Translations under genes and position numbers: made by a program
The notes under the pieces: generated by a model
What the model was told of the DNA's origin: nothing
Databases searched by the model: none
Seen by the model: only the letters and a program-made list of their open reading frames with translations
From: Talinum fruticosum
Lineage: Eukaryota; Streptophyta; Magnoliopsida; Caryophyllales; Talinaceae
Length of the DNA: 64,000 bases
NCBI GenBank assembly: GCA_021018815.1
Contig: JAITYX010000030.1
Span: 3,797,001 to 3,861,000, forward strand
Direction: 5' to 3'
In this document: piece by piece, positions 11,169-22,985 of the stretch
Layout of the letters: the number at the start of each line of letters is the position of its first letter
Numbering within the stretch: the stretch's first letter is position 1

Positions 11169-12824
11169 CTACTCTTTCAAGCTTAGTACAGAGTTTGATT
11201 CATAATGTGCTCCAATTTTCAGCAATCTGTATTTTTTGAGTAATCTTTTGTGAATTGCTAGCCAAGTGATAAAATCACATATGGGGATTCTATATTTGTG
11301 CCATATTATGCTATACCACTTAACTGTGCTCCATTTTGCCCTGAGGTAGGCAAACCCTGCCTGGGTTTTTTTATGAAGTATATTTGTAGAATGTTGCCAT
11401 TTTCTTGAAGTTTGATCAAAACCTTCCTTCATAGTGCATCGAACTTTGAGTATTTTCCTCCAATACCAACTATCTTTAACTAAATGTGTGCAACTCCATA
11501 TATCCTCAATCTTGATGTAGTAGTGGTGGATTCATTTAATGTAAAGACTATCAGATTATCTTTAACTAAATGTGTGCAACTCCATATATCCTCAATCTTG
11601 ATGTAGTAGTGGTGGATTCATTTAATGTAAAGACTATCAGATTTTTGTGTAATATGACATATATGTTTGGCTACTAGAGCCACATTCTGCTTCCTACATT
11701 GCTTTATTGTCATCCCTCCTTAATTTTTTTGTAGGTAAAGTGTATCTCAACTTATGAGTTCCATTTTCCTTGTATGTTGCTCTCCCCATAGAAATTGTAT
11801 GCATATTTTTGGTGATCACAACAGCTGACTTGATGAAAATTTGGCTTTAATATGTGTTCATGCTCATTAATACAATGTTGATTAGTTGTATTTTCCCTAC
11901 ATAGGATAGCTTTTTAGCTGGGTAGGTTTTAATTTTTCCGTCTGCAAGTATTTGGCAGTTCATTTTTGCAAACTTCGTGGCTTGAAATAAACTCCTACGT
12001 ATTTAAAATGAAAAGAAGTCTTTTTGATATTAGTTATCTGCTGAAACTTGTGCTCCATTACGGGGTCAATACCAGCATAGACAATCCGTAACTTGTCTAG
12101 ATTTTGTTTCAAACGAGAGTGAGAAGAGAAGTGGTTGAATGCATGCAGAATGCACTAAAGACTTAATGGCTCAGCCTTACAAAACATAAGCAAATCATCA
12201 GCAAAGCTTAGTGTGCACAAATTCATTTGTTTGCAGCTAGGGTGATACCTAAATTCTTGTTGATTGGCAACAATTTTTAAAGCTCTATTAAGGTATTCCA
12301 TACCTAGAACAAAAATCAGAGGGGATAACCTTGCCTCAACCCTCTTTTGCTTTGGAAATATCCATAACTTTGACCATTTATTTTTACTGAAAAACTTATC
12401 ATGGATATGCATGTCATAATATATTTAGTAATGTGTGCAGGGAAGCCATACCCATTCAACAAATCTGTAATAAGTCCCCAATTCACTATATCATACACCT
12501 TCTTCAAGTCTACTTTCATAATGCGTCTAGATTGTTGTAAAGTTTAACCAAATCCTCACATATCTTAATGTTATCCAAGATCGATATGCCAGGTATAAAT
12601 GTTTCTTGGGATTGATCCACCAAGCATGATATCACAAGTTTGAGACTTTCACAAATCAATTTAGTAATACACTTGTAAACTGTGTTACAACATGCAATCG
12701 GACTAAAGTCAATGGGTTGAGTAGGATTTGACACCTTTGGAATCATAGGTAAAGTTGTTGCATTTATTTTCTTGAGCAATTTACCACTATCAAAGAAGCT
12801 TCGTGCACTAGCAGCCCTGCACAC
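11169..12824 (-). mobile_element. LINE (non-LTR retrotransposon) relic, reverse transcriptase and zf-RVT
   Basis: Minus-strand fragments line up in LINE order. At 12824-12516 comes an N-terminal RT piece (PIACCNTVYKCITKLI, then SQETFIPG). At 12519-12316 follows VDLKKVYDIVNWGL and KRGLRQGYPL, then SPLIFVLGMEYLNRAL and the catalytic-type motif FADDLLMF near 12200. At about 12020 there is a YVGVYF segment like the post-RT YLGVPL region, and at 11432-11169 a zinc-binding reverse transcriptase segment with WLAIHKRLLKKYRLLKIG. The frame changes several times and stops interrupt the reading, so this copy is dead. The endonuclease half is missing; the left of the minus-strand reading ends in a microsatellite at 12.9 kb. 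An 86-bp perfect tandem duplication sits inside the relic. Confidence 0.85.
11471..11642. repeat. 86-bp tandem duplication, two identical copies
   Basis: The unit beginning TATCTTTAACTAAATGTGTG at 11471 is repeated without a visible mismatch from 11557. The lack of divergence inside an old LINE relic means that the duplication is recent or is an assembly artefact. Confidence 0.95.
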
Positions 12825-12903
12825 ATCTGGTCCAGTAATCGATTTATATATATCTTCATAGCAATATATAATTACCGTATCAATAACAAAAACTATGATG
12901 ACG

Positions 12904-12961
<58 letters not shown>

Positions 12962-12989
12962 GAAGAAGAAGAAGAAGAAGAAGAAGAAA
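12904..12989. repeat. Compound (TAA)n (GAA)n microsatellite
   Basis: About 19 ATA/TAA units (12904-12961) pass directly into about nine AGA units (12961-12989). The transition differs by a single base per unit. It marks the upstream edge of the LINE relic. Confidence 0.95.
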
Positions 12990-15126
12990 TTATGATTAGC
13001 GGTTACAAGCTGTTATAACGTTTATGAACTGTTATGAGCTGTTAGCTATATAAACACTGTTATAACTGCCAAAATAAACATACCCTAAATGTGATAGTCA
13101 TGTCTCTAACAAAAGGAAAATAGAGTCCCATAGAATGGCTTTCATAATACAAATTAATATAAGAATTGACGTAAATATGATTATCAGCAGATTAGGTAGG
13201 ATAAATTTGGAGCATACACTGACTTTGGAAGGCTTGAAAAATAAAATAAAGAGCAACCCTATCCCTATTTCTCAGTATAAAAGTAGCCTTTTTAGAAAAA
13301 TCTGCTGTGCACTTAATATATATATACCATCGGTTATATCTACCATGATTATATTGCCTTTCTCTTTTTATTTTTCACCCATTTTTCTCCCTCTTGTGTT
13401 CTTTGGCATCAAAACCTTTGCTTTTCCCCTCCTTCCTCTTGAGTCATACATCTTGCCCCATTGGCCTTTGCTCTTGTAGAAAGCATTCAACTCTCTTTAC
13501 ATCTACTTGCTACTCTTTTTTGTTCTCATTTTCCGAGCGTTTTGTTTTCCGAAGACGTTCATTTCATTATACGATTGTGTTATTTGACGGAAAGGTAAAA
13601 GAATCGCTTCCTTATTTATATCGCCCCTTCAATTTTCATTCGGATCTTGTATCTGCTCAATTGTACATCTCTCTATTCAATGTGCATGAAGCGTTATGGT
13701 AACGCTTCAATCAAATTACATTTAGATCGTATTTATTTGGTGATTTCAGTGATAAATCTTTGTTTTTAAGAATGAACTTCGGAAGATGAGAGGTTTAACA
13801 TACCTAATCCATGCTTTCTAATCATAAATTTGAGTTCTTTAAGGCAACTTCATTTGTCATTTACTTCTGCATGTCTCATCTCTAATGATTGTAGCATTTC
13901 ATATAGTTTTGTGCTTAATCTTTGAATTCATGGCTTTTTCTTTTTCTTTTTTTTTTCTTTTCAGGTTGTCATGACATAGATCTAATTCAACCTTTTTTAT
14001 AATGATTATTTTACTCTTGAAATCAGTGCCTCTATGGTAGAGTTATTTGTAAGGGTAAGAATATTTGTATATGGATCTTTTCAGATAGCGATGCCAAAAT
14101 TTTGTACGACTTGATTACCCATATTTATTCGACCCAAAAATCGCCTTCGGTCATGATTTTTTTGTCCTAATTTTAAATTTGGACATAAGATTTTTCTTTT
14201 TCTGTTGTCTAAACCCGATTTTAATTTAATTTTTGGCTTGTCTGAATTGTCCGACTCGAAAAAATCAGGTATTAGACAAATAATTTCGATCCGTTAACCG
14301 ATTTATCCAACCCGATTTTTACCCAAATTCAAATTTTTGCCAGCGTTATCTCCTGATCCCGTAAAAGTGAGACCTACAATAAAAATTGTGATGATAGTTT
14401 CTTTGAATATTTATTTTATGTTAAAATTTTCTGTCTTTCCAAATAGTTTTTCAAATATCCAAATATTTTCTAATGCTTATGACAAATTCATAAATAAAAC
14501 TAGTGAAAGTGTCCAAATTGATCTTTTTTCATTAGCTTTTTGTTTCAAAAAAGAATAGTAAATTTATAAATATTTAATTTGCTCTTCTCTTAAAGATTTG
14601 ACCAAAGTTATCCTCATACAGAAACAAAGACCAATTTTAAAGACTTTACAGATTATTTGATGAAGAAGAAATTTGATAGCAAAGTTATATTACTCCATTC
14701 ATCAATTCCTAATTAAGAGTGTTTTTTTTTTTTAACTTCAAGGCTCTAAATGGATACACATGTCTTGTGTTTTCCCCACAAGAGGATGATAACCAAAAAA
14801 CCACTTAAGCTTAAGCTGATATTAGCACATGAAATGGAAAGAGATTTTATATAATGGTAAAACTAATTTCATGTGTTTTAAATTATTCTCATAGTTATAT
14901 TAGAGATTCTGTTTGTTCATTCATTCCACTTTCATTACTAAAATAATTAAGTTATCTAGTGTCCAAATTTTCTTGTGTGCTTCAAGATCAAGCTCACAAA
15001 TCGACATATCTGAAATTTAAACTCATTTTTCTGACACCGGTTATTAGATGTTTTATTATTTATGTAATGTACGTATTGATTATTAATTATTCTCTTTTTT
15101 TTTTGTTATTGTGGATGTAGGAGGAC
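12990..15126 (+). other. Spacer and possible 5' UTR exons of hAT gene B
   Basis: A TATA-like TATATATATA lies at about 13317-13326. A CT-rich transcribed-looking stretch (13360-13590) ends in a donor-like GGAAAG|GTAAAAG near 13590, an acceptor-like CTTTTCAG lies near 13965, and a strong polypyrimidine tract with GGATGTAG stands just before the gene B ATG exon at 15121. These could be non-coding or BED-finger-containing upstream exons, but I could not find a BED motif in this stretch. Plus-strand ORFs of 114 and 102 codons here show no domain. Confidence 0.35.
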
Positions 15127-17795
15127 ATGGACTCTAGGGACTCAAATTCTCCACAATCCCAGAGATCCAATAAAAAATGGAAGGGCAAAGAAAAAATGGA
15201 CGCTTATCAAGACAAGGACAGCCAAGTCCAACCCCTATACCAAAGCAACTTTGCAATAATACCACAAGTGATGAGTCTCAAAAAAATTATTGCAGAATTC
15301 TTCTATGAGAACAATGTGTCACCATATGCAGTAACATCTAGAAGTTTCAGGAATCTTCTAGATCTTGGTGAAATGGAGCCTTGCTCCAAAATAGCATCCC
15401 TACTGTTCATGAGTTGAGGGAAAGGATCCTGTATAATGAGGTCCGTGCAATGGGAGTACATGTTCAAGAAATGAACCAAATGTGGCAGTTGATGGGTTGC
15501 AGCATCGTTTTAGATGGATGGGATGATGCACAGGGGAGAAAGATGATGAACATCCTGGTTGATTGCCCTTCTGGGGTGGTTTACCTCCGATCCTTCGAGA
15601 TCTCACCGTCGTTTGAAGATCTTGATAAAACTGTCATGACTTTTGACAATGTGATCAATGAGGTGGGTTGGAGGTGGACTACTGTGAGTCATACTGACGT
15701 ATTAAGTTCTGGTCTCCATCTTCTGATAAAATTTTCACTCTTTTCCCTCGTAGGTGGGCATTGACAATATCCTTCAAGTGATATCCTATACCACATCTGA
15801 ACCGTGGCTAGATGTCGTTGGGAATTGGATCAAGGAGAGGCATAGGTCATTTTTTGGAGCATTAGTGCTCCCCACTGCCTGAGCCTCATGCTCGAGAGGG
15901 TGGCCTCATCGATAAGTTGGGTCCAAGATACCATAGCACAAGCCAAGAGGATCACAAGGCTCGTCTACAGCAATCCGTCCCTCTTGGGCTTTATGACTAG
16001 GACCAACATCGAAAGCAGCCATGGTCGTCATGTCCTTGTGGTGCCCTCCAAAATAAGGGCAGCCATGCCATTCCTGACCCTCGAGGAAATATTGCTAAGG
16101 AGAAAGGATCTCCGGCTCATGTTTTGCTCTCAAGAGTGGGTGCAGTCTCAGCTCGGACTATCCCCAAGGGGTAGAGAAGTCTCAGCTTTGGTAGGTGACA
16201 AGTCTTTTTGGTTCAGAGTCACTGACATTGTCAGGGGCTCTATCCCCATAGTTAAGGTCCTGAATTTGTTCAACAATGCAAACAATGATAAAAACATTCC
16301 CCATATGGGGATCGTCTATGAAACCATCGATCAGATGAAGGAGACGATTAGACAAGAGATTGATGAAGAAAAAGCTGAAGAATTTTGGGGCATTATTGAT
16401 GAGATTTGGAACAAAATCCTACATTGTCCTCTGCATGCTGCTGGGTATTATCTAAATCCAAGGATCTTCTACACAGATGACTTTAGTGCAGATAGTGAAG
16501 TAACAGAGGGGATGTTATCCACTATACTCAAAATTGGGGGTACTCAAGTCACTCAGGGGATAATCACTGAACAACTCAAGTTGTATGAAAATGGCTTTGG
16601 TAGTTTCAGCCAAGGGATTCATGAAAGAAATAACTTTCCTCCAGGTATCAAAATATCATCCTTTATCCTTTGCCTCTCCTTTTCTTTTAACAATGATAAA
16701 ATGGTAAAATGAAGTTCGGAATCTCTTTTCGCAAGAGTGTGCCCAACTGCATCAGATCAACCAAAATCAACTGTTTTTGGGGTGGAAAACGTATATTAGA
16801 GGGAAATGATGAGTGCCCAAATTTTGATAACTAATGGATTATCATGTTTGCGTCTCTAAAAATACATGATTGATAGATGTCTATATCCAATAACCAACAA
16901 ATGACTGTCAAGCAGTTGTGGAGGAGTTTCAACTTGTTTTTAAGTATTGTACTGTCTTTTACACTCCGCTCATAGTGTCATGCCTAACTTTTGCTACTAA
17001 AATAGATGTTTTCTAACAATATGTTGACCCTACCTTGAGGAGTTTACCGTCAAGTCTCAAAAAATATATCCATCCACCACCGAGTTATTGGTGAAAGATC
17101 TATCAAAATTGGTTTTGACAAATCCAAACTCTTTACTCTTGATGAAGTAATAAATACTCTGATTCCTTTCCTGAACTCTTACCTTTACTCTCCGAAGAAA
17201 ATCAAACTCTGATATCAGTCATGTCAGTCTAACAAGCAGATTTTGCCACCAATATCTCAAAGAAGTAATAAATCTATCAGTGACCCTAAAAGCTTGCATT
17301 TCATGAATGAGATTATGAAAATTTAAAAGCTTGCATTTCATGAATGAGATTATGAAAATTTGGTATCAATAATTACAACAAATCTTCGTGATTGGTTGAT
17401 CTTCTTGTAGAATTTCATATTCTGTCGAAGCAAGATTCACACATAATATTGTTGTATCAGTCACATAAAGTAATGGTTTTGTTTTCTTTGGTGTATTGTT
17501 CGATGCAGTGGAGTGGTGGATGCGATTCGGGAGTCATTGCCCTGAGCTACAAACTTTAGCCATGAAGGTGCTTGGGCTCACTTGCAATGGAGCTTCGACG
17601 TACGAACTAAGAAGAGATGTTGCAGAGAACCTCCTCGCAGTACCAGACAGGCATCCATCATATGAATGGCTGAAAAAATTTGCTTTTGTATCGTACAATG
17701 TGCACCTAAAGCCAATGAAGCAACCGGGGTTTAAGTTTGAGATTTATAGGCAAGACATTGATTTTATGGATGATTGGATTGTAGGCGAATATTAG
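15127..17795 (+). CDS. DUF659 / hAT dimerisation protein (gene B), two frame breaks
   Basis: Paralogue of gene A on the opposite strand. Exons are 15127-15662, 15754-16644 and 17509-17795. Matching landmarks to A are FFYENNVSPYAVTSRSF, CSIVLDGWDDAQGRKMMNIL, APHCLSLMLERV, MPFLTLEEILL, GIVYETIDQMKETI, IWNKILHCPLHAAGYYLNPR and the hAT dimerisation segment EWWMRFGSHCPELQTLAMKVL near 17510. Two breaks are single missing bases: A4 at 15388-15391 and T6 at 15850-15855. With both restored the spliced length is 1716 (571 aa). The intron before EWW lies at the same place and phase as in A; the 91-base first intron is absent from A. No BED finger is seen; it may be lost or on an unrecognised upstream exon, since a good acceptor precedes the ATG. 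It lacks an obvious transposon context of its own, so it is probably a domesticated gene. Confidence 0.78.
17288..17361 (+). repeat. 37-bp tandem duplication in gene B intron 2
   Basis: The unit starting AAAAGCTTGCATTTCATGAA occurs at 17288 and again at 17325 with no visible mismatch. It lies inside the 864-base intron and does not touch the splice sites. Confidence 0.95.
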
Positions 17796-19170
17796 GGAAA
17801 CTAGAAGAATATATAGGAGAAATATTGATTTTATGCGACTGTGAAGTTGAAAATTTTTAAAATTCTATTAGAGGCTTGTATGAGTGACCCTTGAAGATTT
17901 TATAGTATGAATTGTGTACTTGTGTATGATATTTAATTCGTGAGTAGGGATTGTGTAGTTGTGTATGGTAGTTTATTGGGGATTAGTATATGTTGTTTTT
18001 TTCGATAAGTATGTAGTAGCCTATAGACTAAAGTTCAAGTATAACCAAGTTAAGTACTTGTATGTTGTTTTTGTTATGATAGTAAGACTGCGTTATGCAT
18101 ATTTTATCTTTAAATTTGTTGTCTTGGTTAAGTTTTGCGTGAGTTAACATAATTAGATTCATCGTAATTGTATTGCAGTTTAATGAATTAATTAGATGTT
18201 GACTTATATATTATGTAGACGTTGACTAATTTAGTTGAAATGTTTTTTTGTCCTTGGTATCATGCACATTGGTTTGAACGGTGTCATATTATTTACACAA
18301 AGCATGAATATGTGATAAGAAATAGCTCGTACAAAATTAGACATTTATAAAAACTTAATTGAAATATTATACATAATAGTCTAGGGAGGAAGAATAAGTT
18401 TTTACCTTTGCATGATTGTCTATAATCTAAATCATAGATCGTTTATATGTAACTCTTCCTCAATCTTATAGCGAAATTTATATCGAAAGTTATTATTATT
18501 AAGAATGCAGTGATAAAAAGATTAAAAAATGTGTTAGACAATTAATGTCTTCGTAAAATTTTAATTTTTAATATCTAAGTGAGTCAATATATTTATTACT
18601 AGTATTATTCTTCGATTGAATAAATCAATATGGTTGTACAAGTTTCGATTGTTTTTAAGTTACGTGTGTTGGTAAATCTAACCTAGCAAAAGTGATGGAT
18701 CCTAACTGAGGACTTGAAATCGTAAAAAAATCAAACTCGACATAATACTTAAAAAGTTAAATCAAAATACGTAAATGTTTTTTGACTAAATATTTTTTTA
18801 TAAGATAAATTTATTTAACTAAATATCAACTAATTTAATATCTCCGACTTAAAATTCAAATTGAAATTCAATTGAACTAAAATTCGACCGAGTATTAGTT
18901 ACCCAAGGATAACCCCAACCAAATTAATAAAATTTAAAACCGATACGAAGGACCTCACTGTGCATAGTAGGTAAATCTACTCATCAAAAAAAAAAAAAAT
19001 GATGTCACATGACCATCACGTGCCTCTGAATGCAACAATTTTATTTTATTTTATCTTATTCTATTTTTAAAAAAACCCTTTACATCCGACTTGACCATGA
19101 ATATATTTCAGCCAAAAAAAAAATGAAAATATATACTGGAGAGTCACAGCAGAGGCCACAGGCAGAGGAA
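17796..19170. other. AT-rich spacer and CCDC97 promoter
   Basis: Contains the gene B 3' region and the upstream region of the CCDC97 homologue. No gene-like ORF is supported; the 62-codon ORF at 17959-18147 is low-complexity. GAGAGAGAGA just at the CCDC97 start is typical of plant leaders. Confidence 0.4.
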
Positions 19171-22100
19171 ATGAGAGAGAGAGAGATGAAGGAAGCGAAA
19201 CCAAAAGGATCACTGAGCAAAGAAGCGATAGAGAGAATAACGGAACGGCTATCGCCATTGGAGAACCTCTACTTCCCTCGAGCTCTTCTTCCCAGCGCTT
19301 CAACCCCTTCTCAGCGCAAGTCCCTCCTCCTGGACCTTCTCTCCCGCGACGTCCCCGTCTTCCTTGGTCTCTCTCTCCTCTCTCTAATTTCTTCTTTTTA
19401 ATTTCAATTTAATTCCACTGCATCTGCAGATTTATATTGTGTAGTTTGTTCTCGCTGAATTTCCTTTGATTTTAATTCTTTTAGTTCGAATGCTTTGATG
19501 GCTATATTGAGTGAAATCTCTCGATGGGTGGATCGGAAATTTGATAATTTTGACGAATTGTTGTTTGGTATATGTCTATATTTTATGCTTTTTTTTTCTT
19601 CCTTTCGAAACTGATGATTTATTGGTGCAACAAACAAGAGTTCTCCTTTTGTTTGCTATAATCTTAAGGGAAACGCAGATTGTTATGGCTTTTATTAATT
19701 TTCCTCGAGATGATTAGTTGTTTTGGGCAATTAGGTTTTTTTTTTTTGAGGGGGTTAGAGAAGTTGCATGCTTGGAGAACTATATTCCCCTTATATAAAT
19801 TATAAATATATTCCACTTTGTTAACAAACTATCAAATTATGCAATTTCCCTCACAAATATAATTCATGCGAATCGGACAATGTTGAGAAATCGAAAATTC
19901 ATCTTCAAAAGGCACTAGCTTTCCCTCAGCCAACTACTTGCTGTTTGGGCAAATGTTCTTGACTTGGTTCCTCTTTCTCTGTGACTGTCTTATTCCCTTT
20001 TTATTTTTTCCTGCATACCTTTGGAGAAATGTATTGTCATTCTAAAGAATCAAATTATGTTAACTTCATTCCCTTCCTAGGCTGAATCAACAAACTCAGA
20101 AAATGTACTGACCTTCGTCTTTACTTTATTATTTGCAACTCAAGTTGTAACCCAAGATAATTCAATGTGTGACCTTTTGCATTCTCATCTAGGCTTTTCG
20201 AGGTGTTTCTGTCTAATCATGTTTTAAGTCCTGACTGTTGTCTTCTATGCAGAACGCTATGGCCCACAATTGACATGCGAAGAGCTTCAAGAGTTTGATG
20301 TCCTAAAAGACGACTATGAAATTGATTGGCACGTGAAGCATCTGAGAAGCTTGCTTACTCCAACCTCAGAGCAACTACGGTCTCGGTCTGTGACTATAAA
20401 GAACAGGCGAAGAGCTTATATGGATAAGCTCATAAGTGAAGGGCGCTACTTTTCTGAGGATTCCATGAGAGAAAGGGAGCCGTATTTGCACCATGAGTAT
20501 CTGGGTAAGTTTCAGGACCCTTATGGAAGGAGCATGGCTAGGCCTGGGGAGCGGTGGTCGGAGACATTAATGAGACGGGCAGAAGAAGCTATCCTACTTG
20601 CAAAGATTAGAGGTGAGCAGCAGAGATTAGGTGTTGATGAGAGCGAATGGGTTGGTAATGAGAGGAGGGAGGAGGAAGAGGAAGAGGAGGAGGAGGAGGA
20701 GGAACAAGAGGAGGAGGATGAGGAAGAAGAAGAGGATCGAAAAGATCATGTCAAGTCTAATGGTGTCTCAGGCTCTTCACAGGTAATCGTGTTGCGTTCA
20801 TGTGTTCATAAACCTGTACTTTGTTTGATTCTTTAATGCTTCATGAAGGACACTCATGTGTTCTTTTAGTATCATGCATCTACTGGTATTGAATAAATTT
20901 TAGCAAAATAGTTTTGCAAAGGATGTTTTATGATTTTGTCATGATCTTAAAGCAAATTACCTTCTTCTATCAATTCTTTCTCTACGTCAATTTCTGGTTA
21001 GTGAAGCAGAGTTGCTAATTCTATTTAATTAGAATGTGATATAGGGTGTTTCGGATCATTAAAGAATATCACATTTGCATTTGAATAGTCCATGTTGTGG
21101 GCCTTTTGGCTTTAGGGGACTTAGAGGGAATTTGGTGACTGATCTAGGCACCTATCTACCATAGGCATGGACATCAGAGGAGGCAGGGGGTTATGGTATG
21201 GTAAGATATCATAATAGTACGATATCTCTGCTGTGACAGCTTTATTTCACTTGTGCCAGAGGTAACTTACTACAATTTTCTGAGTTTCTATACACCATCC
21301 CTTATATGAATGATCCTGTGATTAGATATCTATTGGTGTTACTCCTATCCTGAGGACCAGAATTGCTTTTCTGGTGAGAGCAAGTGGGATCTAGTTTGTT
21401 TGGAGGCTTAAAGTAGACCAGAACAGCATTAGTATCAGCAATAACAATCTATCATGGAGGATTCCTCCTAGTGCTGAGTGCTGACCGTATTGTTTATAGG
21501 TGAACAGTAATTTTTTAATTATTGAATTTTGTCATTACCTAAAAAGAAATTTATAGCCAGTGTCTTGAATTAGAGCATTTCCTCCCCTCCTAATCTATGA
21601 CAGGTAGGATTCCTAAAGAAGTTTTATTTTATGTGGGACTAAAACTTTCCTTTACATGCATCCAACAGAACTGAATAAGAGTTTCCAGGAACTTGTGCTT
21701 GGGGCATGGTATCCATGTGCCATCAGTTCTGAACTACAAGGCATTTTAGCTATTAGTTTGCGATATGCCATTTCCTGGAATGAGGGAAATCAGTTGGTGG
21801 TGTGTTTTTTTATTTTTTTATTTTATTTTTTTTGGGGGCGGGGGATAGGGAAATCGGTAACTGTGGCATGAATGTCTTGCTTCTTTATATGAGCTCTCCT
21901 TTGAACCTTTTGGGCAGGATTAGAGGGATTGTTGGAACATATCATACGGAAATGGGGTAAGACTGCTTATCTCCTTACTTCGGGGTTTAGAAGAGAGCAC
22001 CTTTTGGAAATGGCTGCTGGGATGTGTACATATTTCTAGATCTAACTACCTAAGCATTTTGGTTCAAGGGCTGTGGGTCCTCTTGGCTTCTTGTGGTTGA

Positions 22101-22985
22101 TTCTCCGCCCTGATCACAGCAAGGCATGCACTTGAGGAGAAAAGGATGTATTTGTTGAAAGTTAGGACTGTCTGAACATTTTGTTTGTAATCCGTTTTTG
22201 GATGAAAGCAAAGGCATGGAAAAGGCCTGAAGGAGTGAATGTCCTATTGTTGGTGAACATGCTAAGATTTCTAGATTATATAGTGCCAGGTTATATAGAG
22301 ATGTGTATTGTTACTTTGAAATGACAACAAGGTTTGCTCTTGTAGAAATGTTATTATTTGAACATTGGTATCATCATTTTTTTGACGGGGTTTAAGGCCC
22401 TTCAGTTGGAAAGAATCCTTGGTAATCGCGCGTGCGCGCACACACACACGTCTAGAACTAGTATAGCATCATTTCCAGAACTTGAGATTCTTGATGCCAA
22501 AGAGCCTTTGGCTTGATGGCATCTAGACCACCTTTCAACTAGAGGTCCTAGGTTAAAGTCGTTGGACAGAACCTCCCTGATATGAAAACATGCAATTGTC
22601 TGTGGTCTGGGCTTTCCCACCATGGATCCCTGTTCTCCTGTTCTCAACCTTACTTTTCCTGGTTTACCGAACATCCATTAAACAAAAGAATATCGAGATT
22701 TTTATATAAAAAATAACCCAGGTGTGATCTGTGCAGGATCAAAATGGAGCAATCAATGGCAATGCTTGCACCAGCTCAGGACATGCCGAGAGGCCAATGC
22801 TATCTCCAGCAGAAATGCAGGAGCAGCTGGATCAGTTCACTTACATAATGCAAGAGAAATTTCTTTCAGGTGAAGATCATGAACATGTAAATTATTCCAA
22901 GATAGATGAAGATGAAACCCTAGATGATCACTGGTTAAAAGAAGCCAACTATGATGCCGAGGAGAAGTACTTTGCTGAGGATTGA
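19171..22985 (+). CDS. CCDC97-like (DUF2052) nuclear protein
   Basis: Homologue of coiled-coil domain-containing protein 97, a conserved eukaryotic protein that in animals co-purifies with the SF3B/spliceosome; a role in splicing here is inferred from family only. Exons: 19171-19366, 20253-20782 and 22737-22985; the sum is 975 bases, 324 aa, with no frame break. Family features are IERITERLSPLENLYFPRAL, SQRKSLLLDLLSRDVPVFLE, ERYGPQLTCEELQEFD, the central basic region with YFSEDSMREREPYLHHEYLG and FQDPYGRSM, a run of about 35 mainly Glu/Asp residues (20655-20745), and a C-terminal MQEKFLSGEDHEHVNY and DWRL-like DHWLKEANYDAEEKYF. Start chosen at 19171; the in-frame ATG at 19186 is also possible, and an upstream in-frame ATG at 19030 would add a hydrophobic stretch foreign to the family. 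Intron 2 is 1954 bases and may hold a SINE-like insert near 22.5 kb. Confidence 0.87.
22480..22690 (+). mobile_element. SINE-like insert candidate in CCDC97 intron 2
   Basis: A stretch with an A-box-like TGGCTTGATGGCATCTAG near 22508 and a B-box-like GGTCCTAGGTTAAAGTC near 22543 at the spacing seen in tRNA-derived plant SINEs. The flanks show no clear target duplication and no terminal T/A tail that I can fix, so the call is tentative. Confidence 0.25.
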
